A stretch of DNA of 64,000 nucleotides from Galeopsis tetrahit (GCA_963675135.1 OY776122.1:18788881-18852880), one strand, 5' to 3'. Shown: positions 10,690 through 22,679, counted from the first letter of the stretch. Notes: generated from the sequence alone by a model not told the origin. Numbers and translations are program-made.

Positions 10690-13600
10690 ATGGCGGCGGC
10701 GGCTCCTACTCCCCCCACCATACCTATCAATATTTTGGTTCATCTCTTGACAATCAAGTTGTCATCCTCCAACTACCTCATCTGGCGTAATCAGGTGGTC
10801 CCGGTCCTGTCAAGTCATGATCTTATCTCTCACGTTCTTGGCACGACACCCGCTCCAGCGAAATCGATCACCACGTCTGGTGAATCGGCTCCAAACCCAG
10901 CCTACATCGCTTGGTTTGAGAAGGATCAGAAGATCCTTAGTCTTCTTCTTTCCTCCCTTTCTGAAGAAGCCATGGCCGAGGTCATCGGCTGTGACACATC
11001 GCGCTCCGTCTGGGCCGCCCTCGAGGCTGCCTACAGTCACACCTCGGTCTCCCGTATTACTCAACTGCGAAATCAGCTCCTCTCCCTTCGTCGTGGATCC
11101 ACTTCCGTCGACGACTTCAGCAAGAAGTTTCGTGCTCTCTGCGATCAACTCGCCTCCATTGGTAAGCCTGTTGATGATGACGACAAGTGTCATTGGTTTC
11201 TTACCGGTCTTGGCCCCCATTTCGCTGGCTTCTCTGACACTCGCATGACTATGTCGCCCATGCCTACTTTTAGGGATCTGATCCATCAAGCCTTAAACTA
11301 TGACCAGTTTACTCGTTCGATGGACTCCTCGTCCTCGCCCGTTCCAGCATTCTCTATTTCTTCTCGCTCGGGTAAACCTTCTCGCCCTGGCCCCAAATCT
11401 CGTAACTTCTCCCCTCGGAATTCTGGTGGCCAGGCGACCACTAGATCCTCGGCTGGTGGCTCGGCTTCTGCTCGCCGTCCTCCTACCTGCCAGATATGCC
11501 GACAACAAGGCCATTATGCCAACCGCTGCCCAGACCGCTATGCTCGCTCTGCCCCCTCAGCGGCCAACCTTGCCCATGCTCTTGACTCTCAGTGTCACAT
11601 CTCGCAGCCTCCGGCCTCTGATTGGTTCCTTGATAGCGGTGCGTCTGCTCACATGACTCCTCGCTCTGCTGATCTGGACAATCCTCACCCGTATTCTGGT
11701 AACGATAATGTTATTGTTGCTAATGGTTCTACTATTCCAATCACTCATGTTGGGTCGTGTTCGGTTAATAAGGATGTTCGTCTGTTAGATGTGCTCGTCG
11801 TACCACATCTTACTAAGAAACTGTTATCCATCAGTAAGCTTACTTCAGATTTTCCTGTTGATGTTTTGTTTACTAATGATTCGTTTGTCATTCAAAATCG
11901 GGCGACCAAGCAACCCTTGGCGAGGGGTCGGCATAGTCGAGGACTCTATGCCCTGGAGCAGGGTACTCCAGCCTTGGTCGCTGCTTTACGGAGCTCGTCG
12001 TTGAAGGCTTCTTTTGAGTGTTGGCATCGTAGATTAGGTCATGTTCCTATTTCTCTTATTAATTTGTTGAATAAATTGGGCTTGCTGTCCCTTACTTCTG
12101 TTTTGCCCAAACCGGGCTTATGTACTCCATGTCAGTTGGCTAAGAGTAAACACTTATCTTTTGCAATAAATGAGAACCGAGCATCTCGTGTTTTGGACTT
12201 AGTTCATTGTGATCTTTAGGGACCTGCCCCTGTTGCGTCGAATGATGGTTTTAAATACTATGTCATATTTGTGGATGATTTTTCCAGATTCACTTGGCTT
12301 TATCCTCTGCACACCAAGTCTGATTTCTACGATGTGTTTGTTCGGTTTCACACCTTTGTTTGCAATCAGTTTTCCACTTCTCTTAAGGCATTCCAGAGTG
12401 ATGGTGGCACTGAGTTTGTTAATGGTCGTGTTCGCGGATTTCTTGCCGACCATGGCATCCACCATCGCATCTCATGTCCTTACACTCCTCAGCAGAATGG
12501 TCGCGCTGAACGCAAACATCGCCATGTCACTGAAACTGGGCTATCTCTGTTGTTTCAGGCGAGCGTGCCCGCCCACTTCTGGGTTGATGCCTTTTCCACG
12601 GCTGTCTACATTATCAACAGACTGCCCACGCCTGTTCTTGGGGACATGTCGCCCTTTCAAGTTTTATTCGGCTCTGCTCCGAACTTTGCCAACTTCAGGA
12701 CCTTTGGCTGTCGGGTATTTCCATACCTTCGTGACTATGCTCTCCACAAGCTTGCTCCTCGCAGTGCTCCATGCATCTTTATGGGTTACAGTTCCTCTCA
12801 TAAGGGGTTTCGGTGTTACGATCCGATCGCTTCCCGCTTCTACACTACTCGTCATGCTCAGTTTGATGAATCTGTGTTCCCGTTCTCGGCTTCTCCTGTT
12901 CCATCCTCGCCTGTTGACTCCCTTGAGATTAACTCATTCGTGGAACCATCGGCTGCTGCTCGCCATTCTCCTTGTGGTCTCTGCCCTGACCCACCAGACA
13001 TGATCATGCCCCCTGCTCGCCCAGTAGCTCCGCAGCCTCCTGCTCGCCCTGCAGTTCAGCAGCCCCCTGCTTGCCCAGCAGCTCCGCAGCCTCCTGCTCG
13101 CCCAGTAGTACATCAGCCCCCTGCTCGCCCACTTCCTGCCTCGACTCACCCCATGGTTACTCGTGCCAGATCTGGGATATTCAAGCCTCGACACATTGCC
13201 GACATTGCGACCACCGGTCTCCTGACCGCCCTCTCGGTCTCTGATGAGCCTAAGGGCTTCAAATCGGCACTTAAGCATCCACACTGGTTAGCTGCAATGC
13301 AATCTGAGCTCGATGCCCTGCATGCTAATCAAACTTGGGAGCTCGTTCCTCGTCCTTCCTCCACAAACATTGTTGGTTCGAAATGGGTCTTTCACACCAA
13401 ATTTCATGCGGATGGTTCTGTTGATCGCTACAAAGCTCGCTTGGTCGCCCAGGGTTTCTCGCAGGTTCCCGGCATTGGCTTCTCGCACACCTTCAGTCCA
13501 GTTGTCAAGGCCGCTACTGTTCGCATCATCCTGTGTCTGGCTGTTCGGCATCAGTGGCACATGCACCAACTCGATGTAAACAATGCATTTCTCCATGGAA

Positions 13601-14811
13601 AGTTGACGAACATTGTTTACATGGCTCAACCTCCTGGATTTGTTGATCCTCGCTTTCCCGACCATGTTTGTCGCCTCAAGAAGGCATTATATGGTCTTCG
13701 GCAAGCTCCTCTCGCCTGGTTTGTTCGCTTCAGTGACTTTCTGAAAACCTTGGGTTTTCTATGCAGCCGAGCAGATCCCTCGCTTTTCTACTTCAAACGT
13801 GGTACAGTCACCCTTTACCTCTTGCTTTATGTGGATGATATTATTGTTACAGGGAGCGACCAGCATGCTATTCAGCGATTTATTCGCCGTGTCAACAAGG
13901 AATTTGCGATCAAGGATCTTGGTCGCCTTAGCTACTTCCTTGGCCTTGAGGTCACCCACTCGTCAACTGGTCTCTTTCTCAGCCAAGCAAAGTATGCTCG
14001 CGATGTCCTCTCTCGAGCGGAGTTGCTCGACTCAAAGCCTGTATCCACTCCCCTCGCAGCTGGGGAATCTTTGGTGAGCTCTGGGGAATCTTTTGCCGAC
14101 CACACTCTATATCGCTCGCTCGTCGGCGCGCTACAGTATCTAACGATCACTCGTCCTGATCTTTCATATGCTGTGAATCATGTTAGTCAGTTTCTACACT
14201 CGCCGACCACCGACCACTTCCTCGCGGTCAAAAGGATCCTCAGATATGTTAAGGGCACTATCAATTATGGGCTCTCCTTTAGTCGGATTGGTGACTACTC
14301 GCTCGTTGGTTATTCGGATGCGGATTGGGCGCGTTGCACTGAAACTCGTCGCTCCACTTATGGTTACTCGATTTTCTTAGGTGGAAACTTAATCTCTTGG
14401 AGTGCGAAGAAACAACCCACTGTTGCTCGCTCGAGCTGTGAATCCGAGTATAGGGCACTCGCGAACACAGCCCAAGAAATGATTTGGGTTACTCAACTTC
14501 TTCGGGAGCTTGGTCAACTTCCTTCCTCGGCTCCAACCCTGCTTTGTGATAACAAGAGTGCCTTGTTTTGGAGTCAAAACCCTGTTGCTCATAAACGAGC
14601 AAAACACATCGACATTGACTGCCATTTTGTTCGCGAATTGGTCTCATCTGGTCGCCTCATCACCAAGTTCGTCCCATCTACTCTTCAGCTCGCCGATGTC
14701 TTCACCAAGAGTCTTCCTCGCCCCAATTTCGAGTTATTACGTTCCAAGCTCTGTGTTCGATTGCATCCACAGCATCGCTTGACGGGGGTAATAGGGAATA
14801 ATAATATATAA
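10690..14811 (+). pseudogene. Copia gag-pol polyprotein with one nonsense codon
   Basis: A single frame of 1,374 codons runs from the ATG at 10690. Residues near 267 form a gag zinc knuckle (C-x2-C-x4-H-x4-C). The protease DSG is near 315, followed by an H..H..C-x2-C integrase head, the integrase core, the RT motif YVDD near 1047 and an RNase H GYSDAD motif near 1208. Codon 510 (12217-12219) is TAG where the family has a tryptophan just after the first integrase catalytic Asp, a TGG-to-TAG change. Everything else is open, so this is a near-intact copy killed by one mutation. A proline-rich repeat with a PPARP core (about 13005-13140) lies in the integrase-RT linker. The frame runs through the polypurine tract and 23 bases into the 3' LTR. 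Confidence 0.9.
14781..14788 (+). other. Polypurine tract of the Copia element
   Basis: GACGGGGG lies immediately before the 3' LTR and inside the last codons of the polyprotein. It would prime plus-strand synthesis. Confidence 0.7.
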
Positions 14812-14984
14812 TAGGAAATAATAATATAGGAATAATATATTTTAATTTGGTCCATATCTTTGTATATATGGTTGTTATATTTACCTTAATTATATTTACC
14901 TTAATTATCTCTTTGTAAATACTCTTATAAATAGTGAATCATTCCTCTCAACTCATTAACGGTGATCACATACCTATTCTCACA
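14789..14984 (+). repeat. 3' LTR of the Copia element
   Basis: 196 bp and nearly identical to 10408-10614 apart from the 11-bp indel and about three substitutions. It ends CTCACA, followed by the duplicated ATATA. Confidence 0.85.
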
Positions 14985-15783
14985 ATATATATTTTTATTT
15001 TTATTAAACCGTAATAATTTATAGTCTTAGATAATGAAAAGTAAAATTAAAATTAATAGTTAAATATTCATTTGTTTTAATTAGTCTATTGACTAATAAA
15101 CTAAGAAATAGCTAATAAAGAATTTTTGTTAGAGTTTGTTGCTAAATCTTGTGTATTAATGGTTTAATTTTCAATATAAAAAATCTAGAATCAGGGGATG
15201 TAATTTATTAAATTATGCAAAATAATCATTGAATTTAACTCTACCCTATATAACTCTACCAAGCAGCTATAAATAATTAACCATTTAGATGAAATAGTCA
15301 ATATGACATTAATCTAATTAAAAAATCTCATAATTTGTGAAGGTAATCGATAAACATTATAAAATTGCGTGTATTTATTTTTCTTAAACTATAATAATAT
15401 ATGTGCTTAGATAATATGAAGTAAAAAAATGTTTAAATGTCAATAATCATGGATTTCACCGGAATTAAGTTAATTCAGGAATTAAGTTATGGTTGAATTA
15501 AATATTTGCAATGGAGAGATTATATGGTATACAATTAATCACTAATTAAAATTTAAGTCAACCACAACATTAAAATAAATATATTTAAATATATATAGAA
15601 ATTAATAAATATTTTATTTTAAAAACATATTTGTATGCTTATAATGTATTTGCAATGGATAGATTCTAGATTGTAACAACTTGTAAAGAATTGGAGAATT
15701 AATTATTTTATATTAATTCTTTACCGTGGGTACTCAACCCATAATGTTACAAACTATTATATACATGATAATTTTACTCGTTC
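14985..15783. other. AT-rich DNA with an old duplication spanning the Copia insertion
   Basis: No gene seen. 15290-15425 resembles 10324-10407 joined to 14985-15042: both have GAAATAGTCAATNTGACATT and a downstream CTTAGATAATG-like block. The Copia element therefore landed in one copy of an older degenerate duplication, and the second copy lacks it. Confidence 0.55.
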
Positions 15784-15788
15784 ATACA

Positions 15789-16508
15789 TGTTGCGTCAAA
15801 AAATAACGTCTAAGGATACCGAATATTCCCGTGTGGACAATGAGAATTACGGGCTTAGATCATCACTTCTCCGCAAGCTTTCTCACGAACATTCCTCCTT
15901 CAAGCTCCTTAAAGACCTGCAAAAACACGCCGGAGGGGATTCCGGCGTGGAATCTCCGACGCTCAAGTCAGAATCCTTCTCAGGAGAATCAAAGGGGATT
16001 TTTCTGTGTTTCTCAGTACATATCTCGTATCTTTCTTATCAAGAATGTTAATAGTACATATTCTTAGTAAAAAATGTGAATGATAATGTAAAAGTAACCT
16101 ATTTATATATCTGGTCCTCTCTCTCCGGAGAGAGGAATACTTTTTCTCCCTATAGTTGCTCGCACTTCCCTGTAAATTCGGCCCAAATCCCTGAAGACCT
16201 GGTCCGGCCATATCCCTAAAGACTTGGCCCTTCAATATACTGGCCCTATCTTCACGGGTTGACTTCTTCTCTTGACTTAGTTAGGAGAAAATGGTCCATA
16301 AGACCCACTTCCTTTGGGCCAGGTCACTCGACCCAAAAGCTATTAACTCTCGGATATGGGCTAAAAGCCCAATTATTCTTATTTCCCTCTTTAGGACTGG
16401 GGGTGTATTAATCCAACCTCCAGGCTTCTTGATCTAATTGAACTTATTATAATTTATCTCGTCTCCACGTGTCGACATCTCCAAGAGCGACATATTTTGT
16501 CCGCATCA
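15789..16508. repeat. Solo LTR, related to the gag-only Gypsy-like element
   Basis: 720 bp beginning TGTTGCGTC and ending CCGCATCA. It is flanked by ATACA on both sides (15784-15788 and 16509-16513), so it is a complete LTR with a 5-bp target duplication and no internal region. A block with ACACGCCGGAGGGG and CCGGCGTGGA is shared with the 726-bp LTRs at 45456 and 52705, as are the ACGTGTCGAC block and the terminal GCATCA. Overall similarity is patchy, so it is a different subfamily. Most likely the product of LTR-LTR recombination. Confidence 0.85.
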
Positions 16509-16732
16509 ATACATATACGTGGATCACAACACCAATTTGAGATAGATGAATTTGAAATGATAATTCCCTCCCAACCAGGCCCATAGATTGATATTTATGC
16601 TCCCCATCTACTTTTTTGCATCCGACCTTTCCCCTGAAAAATATCTAGAGTTTGATTATAACACATTTATTTCATTTTCCTAAATCAGCACTTAAAATAA
16701 ACTGAAAAATATGTGCAGTTAATGGAACGTTA

Positions 16733-17105
16733 CTCTCTCCTGTTCTTTTTAATGGACGTTTTATAAATTAATGTGCACACTTATTAAAAAATAAACTGTC
16801 TTCCTAATATGCCGCCCTAATTAAATAATTAATTTCATTAATTATTCTTATTCATGGAACATTTTATTCCACTTTCATGTGAATATTTAATGCACATATC
16901 AATTAGAATTGCTAATAAAATAGTTATACTAATTAAAATGACGTTTTAGCATGCATGAATGTCTTGGACTTTTAGAAATACGCAACATCAACTAATATGT
17001 AAGTTAATGAAGAGAAACGGTAAAATGTGGATAAATTTATATATTAACTCAAAACGTCACTTAAAATTAATAATTTAAGAAGTTGCAAAACGTGATTGGA
17101 GGGAG
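16733..17105. mobile_element. Stowaway-like MITE, diverged
   Basis: The left end starts CTCTCTCCTGTTCTTTTTAA and the right end reads AAAACGTGATTGGAGGGAG. TA flanks both sides (16731-16732 and 17106-17107). Inverted similarity is limited to the outer 30 bases or so. Non-coding. Confidence 0.6.
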
Positions 17106-18481
17106 TAATAAATTTCCTTAATAATTTCCTTAATTAAGGAAAGTTGTTCAATTTTTGTTAGTTGACTAAAATATATATCTAATGAACTAAAACTTCTTTT
17201 TTTTATTAATTATGTATACATATATTATTGTCTATAATATAAATAAATACAAATAATGATTATATTTAAGATTTCTTAATATAATCTTATATCAAAGTAT
17301 ATACTTTTCTATATATTAAATCATTTTAGAATTTGTTTTAAGGAATTTTGAAATTTAAAGAATTTTATAATTTAAGTAATTTTATAGTAAAATATATTCT
17401 TGGAGAGTTTTAATTAATATAGAAATCATGCAATTGAGTAAAATGTATATTATTTTAAGGATTTTTTTAATTTAAGAAACTTGTGAAATTAAGAAATCAA
17501 CAATTAAAAATAATTAAAATTCTGCGAGTTTCATGGAACGCTAGGAAAGATTGCTTAATTTAAGGAATATTATTCAATTTTTGTAGACATATACTAATAA
17601 TTAGACCTTTTATTAATGAACTCTATAGACATATATTATTGTTCATAATATAAATAAATTTAAATTATATTTAATATATATTATTGGTTTCGAACATAAA
17701 TTTTACATTATCTAAATATAGTAGTACATCTGGAATATTGTGTACATTTGTTGTTTGTATTAGAGATCTGCAAAACAAAAGGACTCTTGCAAAGTAGATT
17801 TCTGGTTGTGGCTCAATATTTGTTCAAGAACTTTTAAATTAAAGCTTTTAAATCTGATGAAATCAACTAAAACTATGAAAAATAGTTGACGAAACGCGAA
17901 CATAACATATCTGAGTTTATGTCTTGTTAAGATTGTAAATTTACAATTATACAAAATAGAATATCGTGTAAATATGCAATGATGCAAAACTGTAATATTG
18001 ATTTAGAATCCTGTGTATATAGTGTTAAATTGAATATCTGCATCAAAAACAAATTTGAATATTTCATTACATATGATCGATCGTATACAAATGAGCAGGA
18101 ATTACATTTTGATTTACATACTTTCACGTGATTCACAAACACGTGAATGTTCCATTACAGATCTACAACTTAAAAAAAAAATGTAAGCTTGGAGAATATT
18201 ACATACTTTCGAAATGAAAACAGGCTTGACCGCTTGAGAAAATTTGAGAAGAAATGTAATGAATTTAGAAAAATGAAAGAGAAGAAGATATTATATAGGA
18301 GATTTGATTACGATCTAACGGTTAAGATTAATATGTAAATGAACGGTTAAGATTAAAGCAGAAAAATGAAATGAATGAGAAAGGAGATTTTTTTAAATGA
18401 AAGGATTTGAAGGAGAGAGATTGAAATAGAGGTGGTGAGGTTGTGACACATGTCACTTTAGAGTTTGCAAATATATAAGAT
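17106..18481. other. AT-rich intergenic DNA with a degenerate direct repeat
   Basis: No gene seen. 17131-17270 and 17545-17690 are degenerate direct repeats about 410 bp apart, sharing TTCAATTTTTGT and ATATATTATTGT.ATAATATAAATAAAT-like blocks. 18199-18480 resembles the ends of the tandem units at 21500-21748 and 22103-22348 (purine-rich, then a CACATGTCAC or CCACGTG box, then GTTTGCAAATATATA), so it may be another member of that repeat. Confidence 0.5.
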
Positions 18482-18484
18482 TAA

Positions 18485-18603
18485 GGGTGTGTTTTCAAAC
18501 TCTACAAACTGCTTCCAGAATCACTTTTTTTAAAGCTGCCCTCTCACAACTTTTACTTTTGAGAAGTGCTTTTAAGCTGTTTGTAGAGTTTGAAAACACC
18601 CCC
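18485..18603. mobile_element. Small Tourist-like MITE (119 bp)
   Basis: Ends GGGTGTGTTTTCAAACTC and its near-perfect inverse pair over about 28 bp. TAA flanks both sides (18482-18484 and 18604-18606), the classic PIF/Harbinger target duplication. The interior also folds back (AGTGCTTTTAAGC-like against GCTTCCAGAATCACTT-like). Confidence 0.85.
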
Positions 18604-18616
18604 TAAGATTATTGTT

Positions 18617-18960
18617 TGTTGGAGTAATTTTAGGGGGAAAAAAAATCAAATCTTTGTTGGAGATGTAATTTTAGGAATAAGATTAAAATTAAATTTATTT
18701 ATATATTATTAAGATAGATTAATTAGACAAAAAATTAAATCTGGTTGGAGTAATTTTAGGAATAAGATTAAAATTAAATTTATTTAGATATTATTAAGAT
18801 AGATTAAATTTAATTTAAGTTAGATTTATAAAAATTAAAGCCAAAATACGTGTAATTATGCACATAATATTGTTGGAGTAATTTTAGGAAAACAATTGTT
18901 GGATAATTTTAGGAAAAAAAAATTATATTTTATTGTGAAATAATTTTAGAAAAATATGAA
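18617..18960. repeat. Degenerate direct repeats with core GTTGGAGTAATTTTAGG
   Basis: The core occurs near 18619, 18656, 18744 and 18873. Units 18656-18743 and 18744-18806 share about 70 bp, including an AATAAGATTAAAATTAAATT block. Downstream cores are increasingly diverged. Confidence 0.75.
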
Positions 18961-19669
18961 GATAGATAAGATTAAATTTATTAATTTTATAGACGAATTG
19001 TTGGATTTATAAAATATTATTGTAGACAATCAAATTGAGAATGAATTGGACTGGATTTATAAAATTAAATTTAAATTTGTATAAGATTAAATATGATTAT
19101 TTTATTTAAATTGAATTTATAAAAATAAAAAGATCGAAAGATTAAATTTATGACAATTAAGATGGATTTGTTGGATTTAAAAAAATAAAAAAATAGAAAT
19201 ATTAAATTTTTGGATTTATAAAATTTGATACATCAAGAAAAACGAATTATTGAATTATGAAAATTAAGATGGATTTGTTGGATTTAAAAAAGTAAAAAGG
19301 CGAATTATTGGATTGAAATATTAAAATTTTGAATTTATAAAATTTGATACATAAGAAAGACTAATATGGATTTCTATTGAGAAGATGAGAGACAATCATA
19401 AATTAAAAAAATCTTCAAATGTAGAAGAAATATACATAAATTACAAAATCTTCAAAATTTCTAACTTTGAACCATGATATCATTGAGTAGATGAATTGTT
19501 GGATTTCTATTGAGTAGACAATCTTCAATAAATTGATTATAATCAATGGATGACATAAATTACAAAAATCTTCAATCTTCAAAATTTATTTACAATCTTC
19601 AAAGTCACTAACATGATATCATTGGGTAGATGAATTGTTGGATTTCTATTGAGTAGATAATCTTCAAAA

Positions 19670-21490
19670 GAGAATATTACCTAATAAGGTCACTTTTATA
19701 GACTCTTAAACAACTAAAGCATACAACTTTAAATAATTTCCTAATAAGGTCATTTCTGTGTCAAAAAACCGTATTTGCCCTTTATATTAATATAACCTTT
19801 AAATTAATAGATTTTAAATCTTAATTCGAAATTTAAATTCAAACATCAATTCCCCAATTATAGCACATATTAAAAAAAAATCTTGACCTTCTTAAAATCT
19901 TCCAAAATACGCGATTACCATTTAATTTCTTCAATTCAGAATGTAGTTACATGTTTATACAAAATCAATCTCTCCTCCCACAAGCACTTTCTAATTTCTC
20001 TCTCATGGACCAAAACCAATCTCTCCAATGGCCTCAACATAATCATCGGCCAAGATCCATCCACCTCCTTCAAATTAAACACCAACCCTCGGATTTTCCG
20101 CAAGCTGAAAGGGACAAAAACCATCGAATTCCACACCAGCACCATTGAAATATACTGGGATCTCTCAACGGCCCGTTACGAAACAGGGCCCGAACCCCTC
20201 GACGGCTTCTACGTCATCATCACCGTCGATTCAGAGCTCGGGCTTGTCGTGGGGGATATGGGCCAAGAGAGGAGGCTGAAATTTGGGGCAAAAACGCCTA
20301 AATCGTGGCTGATTTCGCGGCAAGAGCACTTTTCGGGAAATACAGTGTATTCAACGAGGGCCCGATTCTGCGATGCGGGCCTCCCGCATGATATCCTGAT
20401 CCATTGCAGCGGGGAAAACGAGGGATTAAAGCATCCGGTGTTGTCCGTTTGCATCGACAAGAAGACTGTGATTCGTGTGAAGAGGCTGCAGTGGAATTTC
20501 AGGGGGAATCAGACGATTTTTCTCGACGGATTGCTGGTTGATCTAATGTGGGATGTTCATGGCTGATTTCATAATCCGCCGGGCCCGGGATATGCGGTCT
20601 TTATGTTCAGGACAAGAAGCGGGATGGATAGCAGGCTGTGGCTGGAGGAGAAACTGGTGCAGAAAGATGAGTTTTCGCTCATGATTTACGCCTGTAAGAC
20701 CATATGATATGAAATCAAATAATTTTTAGGATCATAATTAATTTCTCTGATTTTTGTTGTTGATTACTTATGAAATTGCAGTTTCTATTTCTTTTTTACG
20801 AATGTAAACTGTAGATTAGAGTCACTACTGTGTTTTGAAGATTGAAATTCAGTCTTCATTCATTTCCATCCCTAATAATTGATTTTTTTTTTTTTAATTT
20901 AATTCTAATTTTCTGGTTGCGTTTTGGAGTAGTTTAATTGTGCATATTTCCCTGTAACTATAGATATGCACATTACCGTATGCATGTATATATGCATATC
21001 GTATAGTGCATTTCACATAAGCACATATATAAAATGCATGTACCCCGTTTTCATTCAGTGCATATTAAACTTCATAATCTATCTTCATATATGTATGCAT
21101 ATTCAAACAATGGGTTTTCTTTCCTTTTCTCACAGTGTTGATTTTCTTGAATGAACTTTTTGCCGGAAACAATGGGTTTTCTTTCCTTGAAATCTCTCCG
21201 ACGATGTCTACATATTTTTTAACTTTATTTGTTTGAATAATTAACAATTAATTCGAATTGCTTAATTTTAGGATTTTTTTAATAATTGCTAGGTGCATAT
21301 AATTAGGAACTGCATTCATTCAAAATTATTAATTTCAAATTATTAATATTTATTAATTTCGAATTATTTAAATGGGTAAAGGGCAACAACGTCTTATTAG
21401 GTGTCATTTTCACCTTAATAGATTTAAAAAAAAAACCTATGCCCTATTAGATAAATCTCTTAGTGAAATGACCTTAACAATAATTTCCCC
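19670..21490. mobile_element. Pack-MULE-like element carrying a DUF868 gene copy
   Basis: The 1,821-bp insertion starts GAGAATATTACC and its right end, complemented, starts GGGGAAATTATTG. Patchy inverted similarity extends about 170 bp inward (AAGGTCA, CCTAATAAG, TTGCCCTTTA, AATTCGAAATT). The flanking nonamers are TCTTCAAAA (19661-19669) and TCCTCAAAA (21491-21499), a 9-bp duplication with one mismatch. The uninterrupted paralogous site is at 22094-22102. The 9-bp duplication, long TIRs and an internal host-type ORF fit a Pack-MULE. TIR identity is modest, so the superfamily is an inference; the insertion itself is well supported. Confidence 0.75.
19883..20707 (+). pseudogene. DUF868-family plant protein, broken copy
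   Basis: The frame encodes a protein matching the plant DUF868 family, whose biochemical role is unknown. Recognisable segments in order are an N-terminal IQNVVTCLY block, an EIYWDLSTARYETGPEP block, a GFYV block, a SRQEHFSG block, and a C-terminal RVKRLQWNFRGNQTIFLDGL block. Codon 228 (20564-20566) is TGA where the family usually has a tryptophan; past it the frame stays open for 46 more codons, with an AVFMFRTRSG block, to TGA at 20705-20707. There is no in-frame ATG upstream; a TAA lies 12 bases before 19883, so the N-terminus is lost. A pyrimidine-rich stretch ending in CAG just before 19941 could be a splice acceptor, but DUF868 genes are usually intronless. It is the only host-type coding sequence in the window and lies wholly inside a transposon-like insertion. 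Confidence 0.85.
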
Positions 21491-22348
21491 TCCTCAAAAT
21501 TCAAAATCTTCAATAAATTGATTATATAATCAATGGATGACATAAAAAGTAAAATTGAGAATGAATGAGAAATTAGGGATTTTGAGAAGAGATGAAGGAT
21601 TTATATAGAAAATAAGATTAAGAATGTAAGGTCAAGATTAAGTTTTAAAATGGATGAATGAGATTAAAAGAAAAGTGTAGAATGAATGAGAATTTAGGGA
21701 TTTTGAAATAGAGTGATTTTAGAAGAGAGAGATTTAGATAGACCAATAGAAGAAACACGAATTGTTGGATTTCTATTGAGAAGATGAGATACAATCATAA
21801 ATTAAAAAAATCTTCAAATGTAAAAATAAATATACATAAATTACAAAATCTTCAACCTTCAAAGTCACAATCTTTAAACCATGATATCATTGAGTAGATG
21901 AAATGTTGGATTTCTATTGAGTACACAATCTTCATTAAATTGATTATAATCAATGGATGACATAAATTACAAAAATCTTCAATCTTCAAAATTTCTAAAA
22001 ATCTTCAATCTTCAAAGTTTCTTTACAATCTTCAAAGTCACAAATATGATATCATTGGGTAGATGAATTGTTAGATTTCTATTGAGTAGACAATCTTCAA
22101 AATCCAAAATCTTCAATAAATTGATTATATCAATGGATGACATAAAAAGTAAAATTGAGAATGAATGAGAAATTAGGGATTTTGAGAAGAGATGAGGGAT
22201 TTATATAGAAAATAAGATTAAGAATGTAAGGTCAAGATTAAGTTTTAAAATGGATGGATGAGATTAAAAGAAAAGTGTAGAATGAATGAGAATTTAGAGA
22301 TTTTGAAATAAAGTGATTTTAGAAGAGAGAGATTGAGATAGACCAATG

Positions 22349-22679
22349 AATTAGCGCCACGTGCTGTAAAAAAATGTTTGCAAATATATATTATAAAGAT
22401 TTACGTACATATACATATAATTATATATATATATATACTAAATATATAATATCTACAATTATATATATAATCATATATATTTCATGATTTATTTTTATTC
22501 AACATATGTTATATTCACTAATCAAAACTATTCGATTAGAATGATCAATTGTGTTATCAGAAAATTATTTAAAAAATAATAAAAAAGTAAGAAAATTTTA
22601 TGAATATTTGATGAATTTATTATCGTTCTTATTTATTCAATTTGAGATTTAAATATTTAAATTTTAGAAGATTATCTTA
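22349..22679. other. AT-rich DNA with TA-rich stretch
   Basis: Contains alternating AT runs near 22417-22475. Nothing else recognised. Confidence 0.5.

Larger units (their letters stand above)
10408..14984 (+). mobile_element. Ty1/Copia retrotransposon, short-LTR (Ale/Retrofit-like)
   Basis: This nearly complete 4.58-kb element has LTRs of about 200 bp, a tRNA-iMet-type primer site, one gag-pol frame, a polypurine tract and a 5-bp flanking duplication ATATA (10403-10407 and 14985-14989). Domain order is gag, protease, integrase, RT, RNase H, as in Copia. The single long frame and short LTRs resemble the Ale/Retrofit lineage; that placement is by memory. The LTRs differ by an 11-bp repeat unit and about three substitutions, so the insertion is recent. 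Its coding part is visibly more GC-rich than its surroundings. Confidence 0.9.
19367..22348. repeat. Tandem duplication (about 580 bp unit) interrupted by a Pack-MULE-like element
   Basis: Unit A is 19367-19669 continued at 21500-21748; unit B is 21766-22348. The second halves (21500-21748 and 22103-22348) differ at only a handful of positions; the first halves are more diverged. Each unit contains two copies of a TGATATCATTG.GTAGATGAA word about 170 bp apart. The function is unknown. Unit B preserves the sequence as it was before insertion of 19670-21490 into unit A. Confidence 0.85.

Noticed and set aside
10810..14782. Other-frame and antisense ORFs over the Copia element
   Set aside because: Shadows of the GC-rich gag-pol frame.
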